Assembly (NCBI GenBank): GCA_021848385.1
Contig: JAJZUQ010000002.1
Coordinates: forward strand, 1-64,000
Direction: 5' to 3'
Origin: Deltaproteobacteria bacterium
GTDB lineage: Bacteria > Desulfobacterota > Desulfuromonadia > Geobacterales > Geobacteraceae
DNA length: 64,000 nt
Shown here in pieces: positions 7,966 through 16,169 of the stretch. The notes beneath the pieces are model-generated. The model searched no databases, was not told where the DNA came from, and saw only the letters and a program-made list of their open reading frames with translations. Position 1 is the first letter of the stretch; each line of letters begins with the position of its first letter. The translations under genes and the position numbers were made by a program.

Positions 7966-9951
7966 GTGACCATCTCCCTTGATCCAACGGCATACCTTCT
8001 CATAGCAGCGGCTCTCCTTGCTCTTTCCGGAGTACCGGGACTCCTTCTTAATCGCCCCCTGTTCGGACAGCGCAGTGCCGCTCTCTGCGCTGTCGTCGCC
8101 TCGACTCTGGGCGAATGCGCCGTCATTGCCCTGCTCGGTGGTACCCCCGGTGCCACCTGGCAGATCGACTGGCCGTTACCATTCGGCCCCGCCCTTTTTT
8201 CCACGGATCTTCTTTCCACGATCTTCCTGCTCCCCCTCTTCCTGGTAACCGGTTGCGCCTCCCTCTACTCGCTCGCTTACTGGCCGGCCAGGGAGAAAAG
8301 CGGCGCGGGGAAACTGACGCTGTTTCTCGGTCTCTTTGCCGCAGCCATGGTGATTGTGGTCATGGCGCGTAACGGCGTGTTGTTCCTGATGGCGTGGGAA
8401 GTCATGGCGCTGTCCGCCTATTTTCTGCTGACAACCGATCAGCAGGATTCGGATGTACAGCGTGTCGGGACCGTCTACCTCCTCGCCACCCATACCGGTA
8501 CCATGGCGCTGTTTGCCATGTTTTCGCTCCTGCGCGGAACGACCGGAACATTCACGTTTCCCCTGCCCCACACCCTTTCCCAGGGTGTGCCGTATGCAAC
8601 GGTGATCATCGTAACGGCCCTGATAGGATTCGGCGGCAAGGCAGGCCTCATGCCCCTGCACTTCTGGCTCCCCGGCGCCCACGCAAATGCTCCCAGCCAC
8701 GTCTCGGCCATGATGTCCGGCCTGATGCTGAAGATGGGTGTCTACGGCATTCTCCGCACGTTGTCGTTCTTTGACGGCCTCCCCGTCTGGCTTGGCTGGC
8801 TGATTCTTCTGCTTGGCGCATGGTCGGCACTGAACGGCATTGCCCTGGCAACCGGCCAGCGTGATCTTAAACGCCTGCTGGCCTGCAGCAGTATCGAAAA
8901 TATCGGCATTATCTTCATCGGGATCGGACTGGCTCTGGTCGGTATGCAGACCCAATCGCCCTATCTGGTGGTATGCGGTTTCTACGGTGCCTTTATCCAT
9001 ATCATCAATCACGGCCTGTTCAAATCACTCCTCTTCCTCGGAAGCGGGGTACTGATCCATGGCACCGGCACCCGCGAGATCGACCTGATGGGGGGACTTG
9101 CCCGGCGCATGCCCGTAACGTCACCGCTCTTCCTCATCGGCTCGCTCGCCATCTGCGGCCTGCCGCCGCTGAACGGTTTTGTCGGCGAACTGTTTCTCTA
9201 TGTCGGTGCCATTACAAACGGCATCAATGCCCCGTTACCGCTGGTAGCCCTTGTGGCGCCGGTGCTGGCGCTGGTCGGCGGGTTGGCGGTCATCACCTTC
9301 GTCAAGCTGTACGGTATTATTTTTCTTGGCTCACCCCGTACGGCAGCGGCTGCCCACGGGCATGAAGCCACGGCAATGATGACCGGCCCGATGGCCCTGC
9401 TGGCAGCGGGCTGCCTGCTTGCCGGCATGGCACCCGTATTGCTGGTACGGCTGGTGACCCCCGTGGTCGGATATTATGGAGGGGTGACCGGAAATATCAT
9501 GACGCAGGTAACCGGTCAGGTGCCGCTCGTGCCGATCACCATCGCCAATTTCATGATGATAACTCTGGCCCTCGCGATTGGCGCCGTCTACCTGCGGCGG
9601 CTCCACCGGCAACCCGCAGCCTACGGTTCAACATGGGGATGCGGCTATCTGGCACCGACACCCAGAATACAGTACACGGGCACTTCGTTCAGCGAAATGG
9701 TTGTCAATCTGCTCGGAACCATCGTTGCCCCCCGTCGCCAGCGGCCCGATATGGAGTGCGTCATCCTGCCCCGCGCCGCACAATTCCACTACGAGGTCAC
9801 GGAAACGGTCCTGAATCAGATATTGACACCGGTCTTCCAGTGGACAGGGCTGGCGTTCTCCTATATCAGGAGGTTGCAGCATGGCCAGCTCCATGTGTAT
9901 ATGCTCTACATCTTTGTAACGCTGTTCGTCCTGATGATATGGACGCATTAG
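7966..9951 (+). CDS. Hydrogenase-4 component B-like antiporter subunit (NuoL-like), rightward block
   Basis: This 661-residue polytopic protein opens the rightward operon. It keeps the Glu and Lys residues proposed to carry protons: FLMAWEVMALSAYF, GFGGKAGLMPLHFWLPGAH and FKSLLFLGSG. The start is a GTG with GAGG 6 bp upstream. Its closest relative in the window is the divergent HyfB-like protein at 4493-6493. In Ehr, Hyf and Ech-like complexes this subunit forms part of the ion-pumping arm. Confidence 0.88.
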   Translation: MTISLDPTAYLLIAAALLALSGVPGLLLNRPLFGQRSAALCAVVASTLGECAVIALLGGTPGATWQIDWPLPFGPALFSTDLLSTIFLLPLFLVTGCASLYSLAYWPAREKSGAGKLTLFLGLFAAAMVIVVMARNGVLFLMAWEVMALSAYFLLTTDQQDSDVQRVGTVYLLATHTGTMALFAMFSLLRGTTGTFTFPLPHTLSQGVPYATVIIVTALIGFGGKAGLMPLHFWLPGAHANAPSHVSAMMSGLMLKMGVYGILRTLSFFDGLPVWLGWLILLLGAWSALNGIALATGQRDLKRLLACSSIENIGIIFIGIGLALVGMQTQSPYLVVCGFYGAFIHIINHGLFKSLLFLGSGVLIHGTGTREIDLMGGLARRMPVTSPLFLIGSLAICGLPPLNGFVGELFLYVGAITNGINAPLPLVALVAPVLALVGGLAVITFVKLYGIIFLGSPRTAAAAHGHEATAMMTGPMALLAAGCLLAGMAPVLLVRLVTPVVGYYGGVTGNIMTQVTGQVPLVPITIANFMMITLALAIGAVYLRRLHRQPAAYGSTWGCGYLAPTPRIQYTGTSFSEMVVNLLGTIVAPRRQRPDMECVILPRAAQFHYEVTETVLNQILTPVFQWTGLAFSYIRRLQHGQLHVYMLYIFVTLFVLMIWTH

Positions 9952-9995
9952 GCTGAGTTGCTGCCGACGCTTCTTGTACAACGAGGATGACACCC

Positions 9996-10904
9996 ATGAC
10001 CGACATCATAATCCACTGCACCGTGGCCCTTCTCATGCCCCCTCTTCTGCTCGGGGTCATCAACAAGACCAAGGCGGCTTTCGCCGGACGGGTCGGGGCT
10101 CCGTATTTCCAGCCCTATTACGATCTGCTCAAACTGTTCCGGAAAGGTACGGTCTTCAGTGAGACCACCACATGGGTATTCCGTGCCGGGCCGGTAATCA
10201 CACTTGCCGCTACGCTCATCGCGGCCCTGCTGGTACCGCTGGGCCGTCATGCCGCACCGCTCTCCTTCAGCGGAGATATGATTCTTTTTGCCTATCTGTT
10301 CGGCCTGTCGCGGTTCTTCACCACCATCGCGGCACTTGATACCGGTTCCAGCTTCGAGGGGATGGGAGCGGCCCGGGAAGTGACCTTCTCCTGCCTTGCC
10401 GAGCCGACGCTCTTTATCACCCTGATAACCCTGGCGAGGATGAGCAAGTCCCTCAGCCTGTCCACCATTCTCACCTATCCGACCCCCGCCATCTGGCTCG
10501 CCGTCGGCGCCAGCATGCTCCTCCTGGTGGGAGCGCTCTTTATCACACTGTTGGCGGAGAACAGCCGCATCCCCTTTGACGATCCCAATACCCACCTGGA
10601 GCTGACCATGATCCATGAAGTTATGGTATTGGATCACAGCGGTCCCGCTTTTGGCATCATTCTCTACGGAGCAGCCCTGAAACTGTTCGTCCTTGGCGCG
10701 GTCTTCGTTAATGTCGCCCTCCCTCTTTCCACAGGCAACGCCCTGGCAGATTGGGGCGTCTTTATTGCTGCCATGCTGGGGCTGGCGGTAACTATCGGCA
10801 TTGTCGAATCGGTGATGGCGAGGCTGCGCATGGTGCGTATCCCGCAACTCCTGGTGGGAGCAACCATTCTGTCGGCATTCGCCATGATGCTGGTGTTGAG
10901 GTAA
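9996..10904 (+). CDS. Hydrogenase-4 component C-like subunit (HyfC/NuoH-like), rightward block
   Basis: This polytopic membrane protein of about 302 residues is homologous to NuoH/HyfC. The conserved loop reads LAENSRIPFDDPNTHLELT followed by MIHEVMVLDHSG, matching its paralogue at 1220-2164. ATG 9996 is preferred over ATG 9987 because the GAGG at 9983-9986 abuts the first ATG but has normal spacing to the second. It should connect the HyfG/HyfI redox module to the antiporter subunits. The next gene starts 4 bp downstream. Confidence 0.87.
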   Translation: MTDIIIHCTVALLMPPLLLGVINKTKAAFAGRVGAPYFQPYYDLLKLFRKGTVFSETTTWVFRAGPVITLAATLIAALLVPLGRHAAPLSFSGDMILFAYLFGLSRFFTTIAALDTGSSFEGMGAAREVTFSCLAEPTLFITLITLARMSKSLSLSTILTYPTPAIWLAVGASMLLLVGALFITLLAENSRIPFDDPNTHLELTMIHEVMVLDHSGPAFGIILYGAALKLFVLGAVFVNVALPLSTGNALADWGVFIAAMLGLAVTIGIVESVMARLRMVRIPQLLVGATILSAFAMMLVLR

Positions 10905-10908
10905 TCTT

Positions 10909-11550
10909 ATGAATGCTTTTGCCGATCAATTGCTGGTGCTGGTAATGCTGATCAATCTGGTGATGCTCGGATCGAGCCGGCTGATCTTTTCCATCCGTGC
11001 CGTAGCCGCTCAGGGGGTCATCCTCGGTATTCTGCCGGGCCTGATCCACCCCTTTTCCGGCCACCTGGCCGCCATCACCGCCGGCATCATCCTGGCCAAA
11101 GGGATTCTCATCCCGTACCTGATCAGCGATGCCGTGCGTAAGGCCCAGATAAGGCGTGAGGTTGAGCCGTTTCTCGGCTACGTGCCGACCCTCTTGCTCG
11201 GCGCCGTGTTCACCGCCCTCTCCTTCGCCTTTGCCGAGAAACTGCCCCTGGCACCGGAACACAAGGATCTGCTGTTTGTCCCTGCCTCCATTGCCACCCT
11301 GCTGACAGGCTTTCTGATCCTGACGACCCGCCGCAAGGCCATCTCCCAGGTTATCGGCTACCTGGTCATGGAGAACGGCATCTTCATATTCGGCATGTTG
11401 CTGACCGAGGCCATGCCGGTGATGGTGGAGGCAGGCGCACTCCTCGATCTGCTGGTGGGGATATTTGTCATGGGGATTGTCATCAATCATATCAGCCGGG
11501 AGTTTTCGTCCCTCGACACCTCCCGGCTGCGGACCCTGAAGGAGGAGTAG
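10909..11550 (+). CDS. Hydrogenase-4 component E-like membrane subunit (HyfE/NuoK-like), rightward block
   Basis: This 213-residue protein has about six to seven hydrophobic segments and the HyfE/NuoK-like signature VIGYLVMENGIFIF with its buried Glu. It resembles the leftward paralogue at 551-1216, including the C-terminal F..LDT..L..LKE ending. GAGG precedes the ATG. It sits between the HyfC-like and HyfF-like genes with 4-bp gaps, as expected of one operon. Confidence 0.86.
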   Translation: MNAFADQLLVLVMLINLVMLGSSRLIFSIRAVAAQGVILGILPGLIHPFSGHLAAITAGIILAKGILIPYLISDAVRKAQIRREVEPFLGYVPTLLLGAVFTALSFAFAEKLPLAPEHKDLLFVPASIATLLTGFLILTTRRKAISQVIGYLVMENGIFIFGMLLTEAMPVMVEAGALLDLLVGIFVMGIVINHISREFSSLDTSRLRTLKEE

Positions 11551-11554
11551 CCGG

Positions 11555-12991
11555 ATGCTTTTCGCTCTTATTCTGCTGCCCCTGGCCGGGGCGTTAGTCG
11601 CCTGGATCGTGCCGGACAACCGATTGCGTCCCCTCATCCTGCCGGTTATGGGAAGCATTCATCTCGTGCTGACAGTACTTCTCCTGGGAAATACCCCGGC
11701 GCCATCCGCAGGTGGCTGGATATGGCTCGATCCGCTGGGGAAAGTAGTGCTCCTCTGCATCAGTCTCCTCTTCGTTGTCTGCGCTTTTTATGCGGTCGGT
11801 TACCTCTCCTATCGTCAGGAACGCTCCAACAGGATTCTCTGCACGGGCCTTCTGGTCTGCCTCGCCGCCATGGGGCTGGTAACCGTGAGCCAGCACCTGG
11901 GACTGCTCTGGGTGGCCCTTGAAACCACCACCGTCTCCATGGCACCGCTCATTTATTTCAATCGCAACGCCCGTTCCATCGAAGCAACCTGGAAGTATCT
12001 CCTGATCTGTTCCGTAGGGATCGGCCTGGCGCTGCTGGGACTTCTCTTCCTGGCCTATTCCACCTATGTGGCCCAACGCGATGCGACCCTTCTGCTCGGC
12101 CCGCTCATGGCTTCGGCACGGGATCTGAATCCGGGCTGGTTGCATGCCGCCGCAATTTTTCTTCTGGTCGGTTATGGTTCCAAGATGGGGCTTGCCCCGT
12201 TACATACGTGGAAACCCGACGCCTACGGCGAGGCGCCGGGACTGGTGGGCGCACTGCTTGCCGGCGGACTGGTCAACTGTGCATTTCTCTCCATCCTGCG
12301 GGTCTACCAGATCTGCCTTGCCTCAGGAATCGAGATCCAGTTCTTTCAGAAGTCCCTGCTCGGCATGGGATTGATCTCCATGGCGTTTGCTGCCGTTTTC
12401 ATGGCCCGGCAGGCAGACTTCAAGAGAATGCTGGCCTATTCGAGCATCGAACATGTGGGAATTCTTGCCATCGGGCTCGGGCTCGGCGGGGGCGCGATCT
12501 ACGGCGCGCTTTTCCATCTGCTCAACAACGGATTGACCAAAGGGGTGTTGTTCCTTTCCTCGGGCAATATCCACCGCTCGTACAGCAACAAGACGACCGA
12601 TGTCGTCAAGGGAGCGCTGACCAGGCTCCCCTGGTCGGGGGGGCTCTTCCTGGCCGGGTTCATCGCCATAACCGGCTCCCCCCCCTTCTCGCCGTTCATC
12701 AGCGAATACACCATCGTCAGCAGCGCCTTTATCGACGGGCACCATCTGGTGGGGGGACTGTTTCTGCTCTTTCTCGTCATCGTCTTCATCGGCATGGCAC
12801 TTACCGTGCTGCCGATGGTCATGGGCGCCCCGCCGGCCGACATTGAACCGACCGATTACCGGGACCGGTTGCTGACGGTCGGCCCACCGTTCCTGATGAT
12901 GACGGTCATCCTGGTGCTCGGTATCTGGCCACCGGCGTTCCTGGTCACACTGTTGCGGGACGGCGCCGCCATGCTGGGGGTACAGCCATGA
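11555..12991 (+). CDS. Hydrogenase-4 component F-like antiporter subunit (NuoN/M-like)
   Basis: This 478-residue polytopic protein is of the HyfF family and is the shorter antiporter-like subunit of such complexes. Key positions are seen in LLWVALETTTVSM (helix-5 Glu), GYGSKMGLAPLHTWKPDAY (broken-helix Lys) and GLTKGVLFLSSGNIH (later Lys). It has no counterpart in the leftward block. GGAGG lies 8 bp before the ATG, inside the end of the HyfE-like gene. Its stop overlaps the HyfG-like start (ATGA at 12988-12991). Confidence 0.87.
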   Translation: MLFALILLPLAGALVAWIVPDNRLRPLILPVMGSIHLVLTVLLLGNTPAPSAGGWIWLDPLGKVVLLCISLLFVVCAFYAVGYLSYRQERSNRILCTGLLVCLAAMGLVTVSQHLGLLWVALETTTVSMAPLIYFNRNARSIEATWKYLLICSVGIGLALLGLLFLAYSTYVAQRDATLLLGPLMASARDLNPGWLHAAAIFLLVGYGSKMGLAPLHTWKPDAYGEAPGLVGALLAGGLVNCAFLSILRVYQICLASGIEIQFFQKSLLGMGLISMAFAAVFMARQADFKRMLAYSSIEHVGILAIGLGLGGGAIYGALFHLLNNGLTKGVLFLSSGNIHRSYSNKTTDVVKGALTRLPWSGGLFLAGFIAITGSPPFSPFISEYTIVSSAFIDGHHLVGGLFLLFLVIVFIGMALTVLPMVMGAPPADIEPTDYRDRLLTVGPPFLMMTVILVLGIWPPAFLVTLLRDGAAMLGVQP

Positions 12992-14508
12992 ACAACTCCT
13001 TGCACCCGCTTTACAACGGATTGGCGATCCCGTTTGCCGACATTCCTCAAGCCGACGCCAGCCAATTCCTCCAGACAATCCTGGATGCCATTGACCGGGG
13101 GCGGCGGATCGTCTCCTACTTCGGCATCCCCGGGCAGGATGCCGTTACCCTCGTCTGCGTGCTGGCCGACAAGAGCGAAGGGCGTCTCGGCGTGACCCGC
13201 ACGGCAGCGGATAGCGGCCACTTCCCCTCCCTGGCCAATCTCTGCCCACAGGTACAGCTTTTTGAACGCGAGATCGCAGAACAGTGCGGGTTGACCTTCG
13301 ACGATCACCCCTGGTTCAAACCGGTACGGTTTCATCGTCCGTTCACCCCGGGTCGCGACGCCTGGAACCGCCCGGCAGATGAACCGATCCTCCCAGGGGT
13401 CATGGACTATTTCCAGGTTGAAGGCGCAGAAGTGCATGAGGTTGCCGTCGGGCCGGTCCATGCCGGGATCATCGAGCCGGGACATTTCCGTTTCCAGTGC
13501 CACGGTGAAGAGGTCTTTCACCTGGAAATCTCCCACGGCTACCAGCACCGGGGTATCGAGGCGGAGCTCTTCGGCGGGCCGCACCCGCGGACCCTCCACC
13601 ACATGGAGACGCTGGCCGGCGACACGACCATTGGCCATGGGCAGGCTTACTGCATGGTTACGGAAGCCCTGGCCGGCCTCAAGGTTACCCCCCGCGGCGA
13701 GGTGCTGCGCGGCATCGCACTCGAACTGGAGCGCCTGGCAAACCACACCGGCGACCTTGGAGCAATAGCCGGAGACGTGGGCTATCTCCCCACCTCCTCC
13801 TTCTGTGGCCGTATCAGGGGTGATTTCCTCAACATGACAGCGGTTCTCTGCGGCAGCCGTTTTGGGCGGGGGTTCCTCACCCCGGGCGGCACGGTCTTCG
13901 ACCTGACAAAGGATCAGCGGGACGACCTGCTCAAGCGTCTGGCAGAGGCACGACGCGATCTGACCGGCGCCATAGACCTGCTCTGGAGCACCCCTTCGGT
14001 CATGGGACGACTGGAAGGTACCGGCACCGTTTCACTGGAAATGGCATTGACGCTCGGCATGGTAGGACCGGCCGCACGTGCAAGCGGCATCAAGCGCGAC
14101 GTACGTCATGGCTATCCCTTCGGTATCTTCCGCATGACCCATCTGCCGGTCGCCACGGCATTCCACGGTGATGTCTGCTCACGGACCATGATCCGCTGGC
14201 AGGAGGCGCAGAAGTCGATGGACTTTATCGAAGAACAGCTGCGGCAGCTCCCGGCCGGCGAACACCGGGTACCAACATCACCGCTTGCGGCCGGGCAGCT
14301 TGTCGTAGCCATGACCGAAGGGTGGCGTGGCGAAATATGCCATGTGGCCATCACCGACGACCTGGGGCGATTTGCCCGTTACAAGGTCGTTGACCCCTCG
14401 TTCCACAACTGGCCGGGCCTCGCCATGGCACTCAGGGGTCAGCAGATTTCCGACTTCCCGCTCTGCAACAAGAGCTTCAACCTCTCCTATTGCGGATTCG
14501 ATCTGTAG
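12988..14508 (+). CDS. HyfG/NuoCD-like large subunit lacking NiFe ligands (Ehr-type)
   Basis: This 506-residue fusion has a NuoC-like N-terminal domain (about 1-130) and a NuoD/large-subunit-like domain (about 150-506). The family segment HGYQHRGIEAELFGG is present. The first nickel-binding motif (CGIC in hydrogenases) is replaced by ETLAGDTTIGH (207-217), and the C-terminal DPCxxC is replaced by VDPSFHNW (468-475). All four NiFe-ligand cysteines are therefore absent, so it cannot carry a standard NiFe centre. This matches the description of Ehr complexes, relatives of both complex I and group 4 hydrogenases. The substrate is unknown. It is translationally coupled to the HyfF-like gene, with the IclR gene 16 bp downstream. 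Confidence 0.88.
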   Translation: MNNSLHPLYNGLAIPFADIPQADASQFLQTILDAIDRGRRIVSYFGIPGQDAVTLVCVLADKSEGRLGVTRTAADSGHFPSLANLCPQVQLFEREIAEQCGLTFDDHPWFKPVRFHRPFTPGRDAWNRPADEPILPGVMDYFQVEGAEVHEVAVGPVHAGIIEPGHFRFQCHGEEVFHLEISHGYQHRGIEAELFGGPHPRTLHHMETLAGDTTIGHGQAYCMVTEALAGLKVTPRGEVLRGIALELERLANHTGDLGAIAGDVGYLPTSSFCGRIRGDFLNMTAVLCGSRFGRGFLTPGGTVFDLTKDQRDDLLKRLAEARRDLTGAIDLLWSTPSVMGRLEGTGTVSLEMALTLGMVGPAARASGIKRDVRHGYPFGIFRMTHLPVATAFHGDVCSRTMIRWQEAQKSMDFIEEQLRQLPAGEHRVPTSPLAAGQLVVAMTEGWRGEICHVAITDDLGRFARYKVVDPSFHNWPGLAMALRGQQISDFPLCNKSFNLSYCGFDL

Positions 14509-14524
14509 GAGATACGGGACAACC

Positions 14525-15379
14525 ATGACATACAATCCGGACAACAAAAATACGGCGGACCCCGCGGTAAAACCGTGGTCCCGCCATGACGACAAGTCCT
14601 GTTACCATATCCAGTCGGTGTCAAATGCCATTGACATTCTGGAACTTGTCGCCACATCGACTAATGGCATGAATCTCGACGGGCTGCGGAAACATCTTGG
14701 CTTTTCGGCGGACACCGCCTTCAAGCTGGCAACAACCCTGGAGCGTCGGGGCTACCTGGAACTGGACCGCCTGACGGACCACTACCGTCTCTCCCTGAAA
14801 ACCCTTGAACTGAGCCAGACATTTATCCGGCAGGCAGCCCTGTTCCATCATTCCCGGCCGATCATCGAGGAGCTGAGCCGGCAATGCGGCGAGACCGTCT
14901 ACATCGCTGTTTTCAAGGATGGCCAGTCGGTCTACCTGGAACAGGCCGAGACCCGGTATCCGGTCCGGGTAGTATCGCGTTTCGGATCGCAACTCCCGGC
15001 CTACAGCTCGGCCGGAGGCAAGATCATGCTCGCAGGTCTGCCCCCCGAGGCATTGGCCGCCTATCTGGAAAGCACGGAGTTCGTCGCGTACACGGCGGCA
15101 ACAATCACCGATCGTCACGCTCTGGAGCGCCACCTGCGGCTGGTTGCGGTACAAGGGGTCGCCATCAACAACGAAGAGCTGGAACCCGGCGTAGCGGGAC
15201 TGGCCGCGCCAATTCGCAACCATACCGGTCAGATTATCGCAGCGGTCGTTATTTCCGCCCCGGCAATAAGGATTTCGCCGGACCAGCAGCGTGACATGCT
15301 CATTCCCCTGATCCGTGAAGCGGCAGCCCGCATATCAACCCGTCTCGGATACACCCCGGCTCATCCGGAGAAAGGATAA
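14525..15379 (+). CDS. IclR-family transcriptional regulator embedded in the Ehr-like operon
   Basis: This 284-residue protein has an N-terminal winged helix (about residues 25-95; VSNAIDILELVATSTNGMN) and a C-terminal effector-binding domain with the IclR-type segments RFGSQLPAYSSAGGKIMLA and GVAINNEELEPGVAGLAAP. The start is ATG 14525; a longer frame would run through the end of the HyfG-like gene. It lies between the HyfG-like and HyfI-like genes and is co-oriented with both, so it probably regulates its own operon, including gap and pckA. IclR proteins often sense small carboxylates; the ligand here is not known. Confidence 0.88.
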   Translation: MTYNPDNKNTADPAVKPWSRHDDKSCYHIQSVSNAIDILELVATSTNGMNLDGLRKHLGFSADTAFKLATTLERRGYLELDRLTDHYRLSLKTLELSQTFIRQAALFHHSRPIIEELSRQCGETVYIAVFKDGQSVYLEQAETRYPVRVVSRFGSQLPAYSSAGGKIMLAGLPPEALAAYLESTEFVAYTAATITDRHALERHLRLVAVQGVAINNEELEPGVAGLAAPIRNHTGQIIAAVVISAPAIRISPDQQRDMLIPLIREAAARISTRLGYTPAHPEKG

Positions 15380-15385
15380 TCCGCC

Positions 15386-16132
15386 ATGATCAGAGCACTC
15401 ATTGCCCGCATCAGGCAGGGTCATCGCACCATGCCCTACCCCGCTGCGCCGCTGCAGGTGCCGGAACGCTTTCGCGGTTACCCTGTCGTTTCGTCACGGG
15501 AGGAACCTGACGGGGGGAAAGATGAGACCTCCCCGTGTCCCTACGGTGCCTATACCGCCGGCGGGGGTGCCTGTCTGGACATGGGGAAATGCCTGTTCTG
15601 TGCCGAATGCCCCGCCGGAAATATCGAGTTTACCACCGACTATCAGCTCGCCGTTTCCCGGCGGGACCATCTCCTGGTTGGACCGGGAACGGAACAGCAC
15701 CATGCCCAGCCTCTTCCTCCCGATCTGCTGCGGATGTTCGGCAGGTCGCTCAAATTTCGGGAGGTCAGTGCCGGGGGGTGCAACGCCTGCGAAGCCGACA
15801 CCAATGTCCTCTCCACCATCGGATGGGATCTGGGGCGGTTCGGCATCCAGTTCGTGGCCTCGCCGCGACATGCGGACGGCCTTTGGGTGACCGGGCCGGT
15901 GACCGAAAACATGCGCCAGGCGCTGCTCACCACCTACGAGGCGATTCCGGCCCCCAAAATCGTCGTCGCCTGCGGTGCCTGTGCCATCAACGGCGGACCG
16001 TACCTTGATTCGCCCCGGGTCCTGAACGGTGTAGACAGCCTCATCCCGGTCGATCTCTATATCCCGGGCTGCCCGCCCCACCCTGCGACCATCCTTGACG
16101 GGCTGCTCCGCATACTCGACAAACTCAAGTAA
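15386..16132 (+). CDS. HyfI-like small subunit: ferredoxin domain fused to a NuoB-like domain
   Basis: This 248-residue protein has two Fe-S regions. Residues about 50-80 hold Cys63, Cys69, Cys72 and Cys75 (KCLFCAECP), enough for one [4Fe-4S] cluster instead of the two of a normal NuoI. Residues about 120-248 are NuoB/small-subunit-like, with the N2-type ligands in GGCNACEAD (Cys132, Cys135), ACGACAING (Cys196) and PGCPPHP (Cys229). Electron transfer through this subunit is therefore plausible even though the large subunit lacks nickel ligands. In hydrogenase-4 these two roles are separate proteins (HyfH and HyfI), so this looks like a compacted fusion. Confidence 0.85.
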   Translation: MIRALIARIRQGHRTMPYPAAPLQVPERFRGYPVVSSREEPDGGKDETSPCPYGAYTAGGGACLDMGKCLFCAECPAGNIEFTTDYQLAVSRRDHLLVGPGTEQHHAQPLPPDLLRMFGRSLKFREVSAGGCNACEADTNVLSTIGWDLGRFGIQFVASPRHADGLWVTGPVTENMRQALLTTYEAIPAPKIVVACGACAINGGPYLDSPRVLNGVDSLIPVDLYIPGCPPHPATILDGLLRILDKLK

Positions 16133-16169
16133 TCGCAATCCTCATAATCACCGAGAAAGGACGTATTGC

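Noticed and set aside
12988-14508. Calling the rightward block a functional hydrogenase-4
   Set aside because: Both CxxC nickel-binding motifs are missing from the large subunit, and no hydrogenase maturation genes or protease-cleaved C-terminus are seen.
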